DNA of 33,923 nucleotides from an uncultured Armatimonadota bacterium. Its GTDB lineage: Bacteria; Armatimonadota; Armatimonadia; Armatimonadales; Armatimonadaceae. Positions 28,886-33,923 of this stretch are shown in pieces. How positions within the stretch are numbered: the first letter of the stretch is position 1; the number at the start of each line of letters is the position of its first letter. The notes below the pieces were generated by a model, which saw nothing but the letters and a program-made list of their open reading frames with translations, made no database searches and was not told the DNA's origin. The stretch covers positions 1 through 33,923 of the forward strand of contig CAIRTT010000351.1 of NCBI GenBank assembly GCA_903881535.1, given 5' to 3'. A program made the position numbers and the translations under genes.

Positions 28886-29400
28886 ATTTCAGGTGGTATA
28901 CCGCCATCACCGATATTGGCAGGGATTGGGTAACCAATACGCAGGTCCTTTTGTGCTCGTAACCAAGCATATTGAAAGGCCGCATCCAGTAAGGCATCCC
29001 AGTGGTAGTACGTCTCACTCACATCTTCGACGTGAAACAACGCCCTTCCTTGAGAATCGCTTCCTGTAGGGGCATCGTGCATTTTGGTGACCGACGCAAT
29101 GTAAGCATTGGCTGCCCCAGCCGTACCATCTTCGGCAGTCAGGACAAATGCTCCCAGCTTAGTCAGCGGGCCGAGCTCGATTCCTGCTTCTTCCATCGCC
29201 TCGCGGTGTGCGGCAGCTTCTGGCTGTTCACCCGGCTCGATGTGTCCGCTGGGCGTGCACCATCCACGGTTGATAATTTCCGCGAGCACGATGAGGTCCC
29301 CGTAAAATGGAAAGACGACAACGTGGGTAACGGGTGCATCCGTGCTGAGGACGAACTCTGCTTGGTAGCTTCCCCACTTTGCTTTTGGGAATTCAGTCAA
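28882..29400 (-). CDS. NUDIX hydrolase
   Basis: 172 aa; Nudix box [29 protein letters not shown] overlap with uvrA. Confidence 0.93.
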   Translation of the reverse strand: MTEFPKAKWGSYQAEFVLSTDAPVTHVVVFPFYGDLIVLAEIINRGWCTPSGHIEPGEQPEAAAHREAMEEAGIELGPLTKLGAFVLTAEDGTAGAANAYIASVTKMHDAPTGSDSQGRALFHVEDVSETYYHWDALLDAAFQYAWLRAQKDLRIGYPIPANIGDGGIPPEM

Positions 29401-29611
29401 TGCTGAGCAGGTCTTGCAGATTGGTGGCGAACAAATCGATGCGCCCGCACATTTCGCAGACTTTTGCTGTGACAGGGGATGTCGTTACGGAAGCAACACC
29501 GAGAAAGTCATCGGATGCCTTACCCGTGATTGTAATGCGAGCATCCCCATTACCAACCTGAAGGCGGCCTTTGTGCATTTGACCGCCGCACGCGGCACAT
29601 GTGTTTTTCAT
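29393..29611 (-). CDS. Small zinc-ribbon protein
   Basis: 72 aa; MKNTCAACGGQM...KVCEMCGRIDLFA; two CxxC pairs. Overlaps the Nudix start by 8 bp. Confidence 0.75.
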   Translation of the reverse strand: MKNTCAACGGQMHKGRLQVGNGDARITITGKASDDFLGVASVTTSPVTAKVCEMCGRIDLFATNLQDLLSID

Positions 29612-29643
29612 AGCGCGTCTATCCTACCAAACAGAAGCGGTAT

Positions 29644-30198
29644 CTAACCGGGGGTCATTTCCCAAAAGTCTTTGCCAACGATGTCAAATGGCAGGCGATG
29701 TTCATCTGGCGCGGTTGCATCGAAATGCTGGTTCACAAAATAAACCAGCTGGCTGGTGGTGTTACCAACATTTGCACAGCCGTGTGCGACGCCGCGTGGG
29801 ATGAAGAGGAGGCGCGAGACGCCGCCGCCGAGGAGAAGGCGCATTTGTGCATTCAGGGTTGGGCTGTCCGCGCGGGCATCCACGAGGCCAACCAGCAAGC
29901 GCTCCGTCGGTGGGACAAACCAGACATCATCCTGGTTGTAGTGAATATGAAAAGCCTTGATAGCCCCTACCTGCACGACAGACCATGAGGACTGCAAGAC
30001 TTGAAAGTCAGGGATTGCTACGAGGCGGCCATTTTGATCGAGGCGGATAATTTCAGCGAAGGCGCCACCATCATCCTGGAAGGTACGCAGCTCGATGATC
30101 TTGACACCCTCGATGTTTGTGCGGGGGGCATAGCTCTGCGTGGTCAGGACACTTGCGTAGTCGGGGTGGATGGCGGATGTGGACAGGCGTTCGGCCAT
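29644..30198 (-). CDS. rmlC: dTDP-4-dehydrorhamnose 3,5-epimerase-like protein
   Basis: 184 aa; NIEGVKIIELRTFQDDGGAFAEIIR, IKAFHIHYNQDDVWFV, IPRGVAHGCANVG, LVYFVNQHF; adjacent to rmlA. Confidence 0.85.
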   Translation of the reverse strand: MAERLSTSAIHPDYASVLTTQSYAPRTNIEGVKIIELRTFQDDGGAFAEIIRLDQNGRLVAIPDFQVLQSSWSVVQVGAIKAFHIHYNQDDVWFVPPTERLLVGLVDARADSPTLNAQMRLLLGGGVSRLLFIPRGVAHGCANVGNTTSQLVYFVNQHFDATAPDEHRLPFDIVGKDFWEMTPG

Positions 30199-30201
30199 AA
30201 C

Positions 30202-31098
30202 TTATCTGGTCTCCGGGAGGTTAGGTTTGGATTCGCTTGCGATACGACGCAGGTAAGAGGCATAGCCTGTTTTACCGAGGGCATCTGCTCCTGCAATGAC
30301 ATCTTGTGCAGAAATCCAGCCGCTTTGCAGTGCGATTTCCTCAAGACAGGCGATTTTCAGGCTTTGCCTTCGCTCGATGGCAGCGACAAAGTTACCTGCT
30401 TCGAGGAGGGCATCGTGGGTGCCGGTGTCGAGCCAAGCGGTTCCGCGGCCAAGAATCTCCGCGTGGAGATCATTTTTGGCGAGGTACATCTGGTTGACAG
30501 TGGTGATTTCCAGCTCACCGCGATGGCTTGGTTTTACGGCAGCTGCGACATCGGTGATGTCACTGTCATAGAAGTACAGACCTACAACAGCGTAGTTTGA
30601 CTTTGGCTGTTCGGGTTTTTCTTCAATGGAGATGACGCGTCCGGATGCATCAAAGTCCATTACGCCGTAGCGCTCTGGATCTGCGACGTGGTAACCGAAG
30701 ACGGTTGCACCGGACTCGCGGGTAGCGGCTCGTCGGAGCTGTTCGGGAAGACCGTGGCCGTAGAAGACATTGTCGCCGAGGACAAGGGCTGCTGGTCCGC
30801 CTGCGATGAAGTCTTTCGCAATGTGAAATGCCTGTGCCAAGCCTTCAGGGCGCGGCTGGACGGCGTATTGCAGATTAATTCCGTACGCACTCCCATCCCC
30901 GAGGAGGCGTTCAAACAGAGGCAGGTCATCAGGGGTACTGATAAGCATGATGTCCCGGATTCCGCTCAACATCAGGGTCGAAAGCGGGTAGTAAACCATC
31001 GGCTTGTCGTAGACAGCCATCAATTGCTTTGATTCGGCTTTTGTTGCTGGGTACAGGCGTGTTCCACTACCACCTGCGAGGACTATTCCCTTGCTCAT
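30202..31098 (-). CDS. rmlA: Glucose-1-phosphate thymidylyltransferase
   Basis: 298 aa; [78 protein letters not shown]. Confidence 0.97.
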   Translation of the reverse strand: MSKGIVLAGGSGTRLYPATKAESKQLMAVYDKPMVYYPLSTLMLSGIRDIMLISTPDDLPLFERLLGDGSAYGINLQYAVQPRPEGLAQAFHIAKDFIAGGPAALVLGDNVFYGHGLPEQLRRAATRESGATVFGYHVADPERYGVMDFDASGRVISIEEKPEQPKSNYAVVGLYFYDSDITDVAAAVKPSHRGELEITTVNQMYLAKNDLHAEILGRGTAWLDTGTHDALLEAGNFVAAIERRQSLKIACLEEIALQSGWISAQDVIAGADALGKTGYASYLRRIASESKPNLPETR

Positions 31099-31140
31099 TG
31101 TTACATTCTACGCCTCGGGTCGAAGTTGCGCCGGATAGGC

Positions 31141-31169
31141 TTGACGGGGCATATCGACCCCGCTACACT
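31141..31169 (+). promoter_or_regulatory. Putative sigma70-type promoter
   Basis: TTGACG-(17)-TACACT, ending 12 bp upstream of the ATG at 31182. Confidence 0.65.
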
Positions 31170-31181
31170 CTCCTACAGCGC

Positions 31182-32813
31182 ATGACCGAATCAGACGAAC
31201 TCCCGTGGAACAGTATGTCCATAAAATTGCCGGCGGAAGCATTTGTTTCCGGTGGCTTTTTCGATGAGGCGCTTGGTTTCAATGCGGCTGCTGGGCGTGG
31301 CACCCTGCGTGTTTCTGTTACAGCGACTGAGTCGTGGCTGTCGTTCGTGCCGAAAACATTTGCGCTTGCGGCGGGCGAGAGCATCGCTGCAAATGTCACT
31401 GTGGATATCGCTGCGGCGAAGCGGATGGTCGAAGGGGGCCGGCCTCCGATCGGCGAGCTGCAAATAACGTTTGAGCAACAAAACACGGCAGGTGTACGTG
31501 TCGAACGGACAGCAAACATTCCTGTCCAGCTTCCCGTCGCCGTTTGCCCATGTTGTAAACGCGTTCTACATATTCCAAGCCATCGTGGTGCCAAACCCCC
31601 GACAGTTTGTATCCATTGTTTTGAGCGCCTGCGCCCGTGCCCTCACTGTGGTGTTCTGAATACCTGGCGGGTTCGAACCTGTCTTGTCAGCCCAAGTCAC
31701 ATCATCCGGGCGAGCGAAGACTGGGTCACCCTTGGCGGAAACAGTCAACACACGAGCAACGCTGATGTGCCTCTTGGTGCCGGTGCCCTGATTTGGCAAT
31801 TCCCGTTAATGCTGCAGACCAATCCGCTCCGGCGTTTGCAATGGTCATCTGTGGTGACCGCGTTCGGTGTTGTCTATGCTGCAAGCACGACCGGGGATGG
31901 CGAGCATTTGCTGCACGCATTTGATGTCGAATCAGGCATGCCCATTTGGGATCCATATGTGCTGGCGGCGCCAGTTCACCCGGATCGCGGCGGAGTTTGT
32001 ATCGTCGGCGAGCTTGTCGTGGCAGGTTTGGTGAATGGAAGCGTGCTTGCGATCGATGCGATACGCGGGACGCGGCGCTGGCTGGTGGATATCGGTGGCT
32101 CCGTTTACGGCTCGGTCATTCCGGTGAACTTGGCAACCGTTGCCGTTCCGGTCGCGGATGGCATCCATGCAGGACGCTTGGTTATGCTCACCACGGATGG
32201 CGGTCGTATCAAGTTTGAGGTTCCGCTGACTGGCCGTCCGGAGTGCACACCCGCTGCCGGTGGGAATACAATTGTCGTCCACGATGACACCGGCGGTGTC
32301 CTTGCGGTAAACGCATCTACGGGGGACACGCTTTGGTACACACAGCTGGCTGACTGCTTTGATGCGGCTCCCGTTATCGCGGATGGCGTGGTTTATTCCG
32401 GCGGCCACGATGGCATTCTGCGTGCACTGATGATGACGAGCGGGACACTCATCTGGGAATCACCTGTTCTTGGCGGCGCCATTACAGGTACGCCCAGCAT
32501 CGGGGACAGTGTTCTTGCCGTTCCGACTGTTGAGGGCCTTTGCCTTGTCAGCCGCGAAACTGGGCAACCGGTCCAGCGCACCAGCCGCGGTCCAGTGCGC
32601 GCGCAACCGATTGTCGCCCCAGATGGCTTTCTCTTTGCAGGACGGGATGCACGCTTGCATCGCTTGGCGGCCGGGATGGCAGTGGATGATGTCTACGATG
32701 CTGGCGGTGGCGGGCCTCAAGTCAGTGTCCCAATGGCGTATGCCGATGGCAATGTGTTCCTTGCAACCACACGTGGCGTGCTCTACGCCCTACGCATGAC
32801 AGGGGTGCTCTAA
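31182..32813 (+). CDS. Ig-like domain, zinc ribbon and PQQ-like beta-propeller protein
   Basis: From ATG at 31182. N-terminal beta-rich domain (GTLRVSVTATESWLSFVPKTFALAAGESIAANVTVD); CPCC...CIHC...CPHC cluster; then propeller-type repeats (GALIWQFPL, GTRRWLVDIGGSVYGS, GDTLWYTQLADCFDAAPVIADGVVYSGGHDGILRAL, GTLIWESPVLGGAITGTPSIGDSVLAV). No signal peptide evident. Confidence 0.8.
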   Translation: MTESDELPWNSMSIKLPAEAFVSGGFFDEALGFNAAAGRGTLRVSVTATESWLSFVPKTFALAAGESIAANVTVDIAAAKRMVEGGRPPIGELQITFEQQNTAGVRVERTANIPVQLPVAVCPCCKRVLHIPSHRGAKPPTVCIHCFERLRPCPHCGVLNTWRVRTCLVSPSHIIRASEDWVTLGGNSQHTSNADVPLGAGALIWQFPLMLQTNPLRRLQWSSVVTAFGVVYAASTTGDGEHLLHAFDVESGMPIWDPYVLAAPVHPDRGGVCIVGELVVAGLVNGSVLAIDAIRGTRRWLVDIGGSVYGSVIPVNLATVAVPVADGIHAGRLVMLTTDGGRIKFEVPLTGRPECTPAAGGNTIVVHDDTGGVLAVNASTGDTLWYTQLADCFDAAPVIADGVVYSGGHDGILRALMMTSGTLIWESPVLGGAITGTPSIGDSVLAVPTVEGLCLVSRETGQPVQRTSRGPVRAQPIVAPDGFLFAGRDARLHRLAAGMAVDDVYDAGGGGPQVSVPMAYADGNVFLATTRGVLYALRMTGVL

Positions 32814-33923
32814 GTGTCTGATGTTCTCCCTGCTTTTCTGGTAAAGCAGATTGAAAATGCCGGAATCATGGCAACGCCCCAGCCCGATGTAACTGCGTGG
32901 ATTGGCTCGGATAAACGCACGGGTCGCCCGGTGATGGTTCGGCGGATACCCAACACACAAGTGGCACAAAGTCGACTGACGACAGCGCTTGATGCCGTCC
33001 ATCAAACGGTTGTACCGTTCCGCCGTTGGATGCTCATTGATGACAATATCTACACCGTCAGGGATGTCCTTAAGGGAAAGAATCTCCGCCAGTATTGGAT
33101 GGGTGTCGGCGGGCGTGCGGATACGGAGACGCTTCGGCGCTGGATTGTGCCACTCCTAGATGGACTAGCCGCTTTTCACGCTGTGGGAGCAGTACATGGT
33201 GGGCTTTCCTTGGACAACTTAATCGTCGGGGATGACCTACGGATGTACATTACCGATGGAGGCATCTGCGACCCCATGGCGGCACACCATGCAACTGTAT
33301 ACGGACCTGGAGCTGGGCCCGCATCTGATATTGCCGCTGTGACCAAGCTGGTAATCGCTCTTCTTCCAAAATCTGGTCCCTTTGCAAGCCCAGTTGTACG
33401 TGCCCGTGTTGAAGGACTTGTGTTGCGCTGCGAGACACTTGCCGCTATCCGGGAGGTCCTTGAAGGCCTGGACGGAATCGCGATGGACAGTATCACCAAA
33501 GCCGGTGGTCAACCCAGCGCGGGCGACATGCAGAGTGGATTGCCAGGAACGCGTGTCGACAAAGGACATCCAAGGCTGGTTTGTGATCAGCTCGATCGCT
33601 GCACCATTGTTGCAGGGAGTGGCGGCGAGCTGAATCTGTCTATTCGCAATACAGGCGAGGCGACATTACTCATTCGGGTCGTCGCCACCCAGCACCCTTG
33701 GCTCAATGTTCGCCAGATACCTCTACCGATTGTGATTGCTCCAAATGGAACAGGCAGAATCCCGTTTGTCGTGAGCGCTGCTCGCCTCGCCCCCGGGGAT
33801 TATAGGAGTCAGGTGTTTCTGTCGACCAATGCACCAGGAGGCCAGGCCGAAAACCTCGCCAGTGGATGGTATCGACACACAGCAGCTGTCACTGCACGTA
33901 TTATCAACGCAAGTTACCGGTGA
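32814..33923 (+). CDS. Ser/Thr protein kinase-like protein (probable pseudokinase) with C-terminal Ig-like domain
   Basis: GTG start directly after the upstream TAA. Kinase-like VHGGLSLDNLIV (HRDLKPxN position) and ITDGGIC (DFG position) without the catalytic HRD Asp; C-terminal beta-rich region GGELNLSIRNTGEATLLIRVVATQHPWLNV...LAPGDYRSQVFLSTN. Confidence 0.75.
   Translation: MSDVLPAFLVKQIENAGIMATPQPDVTAWIGSDKRTGRPVMVRRIPNTQVAQSRLTTALDAVHQTVVPFRRWMLIDDNIYTVRDVLKGKNLRQYWMGVGGRADTETLRRWIVPLLDGLAAFHAVGAVHGGLSLDNLIVGDDLRMYITDGGICDPMAAHHATVYGPGAGPASDIAAVTKLVIALLPKSGPFASPVVRARVEGLVLRCETLAAIREVLEGLDGIAMDSITKAGGQPSAGDMQSGLPGTRVDKGHPRLVCDQLDRCTIVAGSGGELNLSIRNTGEATLLIRVVATQHPWLNVRQIPLPIVIAPNGTGRIPFVVSAARLAPGDYRSQVFLSTNAPGGQAENLASGWYRHTAAVTARIINASYR

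Noticed and set aside
31668-31682. tRNA T-arm-like gggttcgaacctg
   Set aside because: Inside the zinc-ribbon coding region of the propeller gene; no tRNA cloverleaf.
1-33923. CRISPR arrays, prophage, IS elements or classical defence islands
   Set aside because: No regularly spaced direct repeats, transposase, phage structural or cas genes were seen; the Xer-type genes look like housekeeping recombinases.

Overview
This 33.9 kb window is a dense bacterial chromosomal segment with no CRISPR array, rRNA, tRNA or IS element that I could see. Most genes are housekeeping. On the minus strand, from the left: a truncated DnaE2-type error-prone polymerase with an ImuB-like Y-family gene, the pair preceded by two LexA-like palindromes. 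Next come a GYF/membrane protein, a GT4 glycosyltransferase, a DUF192 protein, an excisionase-type HTH protein, queA, ndk, a small secreted Cys protein, a XerC-like recombinase, an HNH protein, alr and greA. On the plus strand there is a stand-alone rpoB-rpoC pair and a parvulin-type PPIase. A long minus-strand gene string then runs rmlA, rmlC, Zn-ribbon, Nudix, uvrA, GNAT, ThuA, VanX-like, an 80-aa ORF and a XerD-like recombinase. The right end (plus strand) is the most unusual part: a zinc-ribbon/PQQ-like beta-propeller protein followed directly by a degenerate Ser/Thr kinase (pseudokinase). Both appear to carry a similar Ig-like beta-sandwich domain. Other points of interest are a Cys4 zinc-ribbon insertion in RpoB at the position equivalent to E. 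coli beta-SI2, a UUCG-capped hairpin between rpoB and rpoC, and a divergent greA/rpoB promoter region with a structured leader. Family calls come from reading motifs by eye. No database search was run, and the taxon is not determined.
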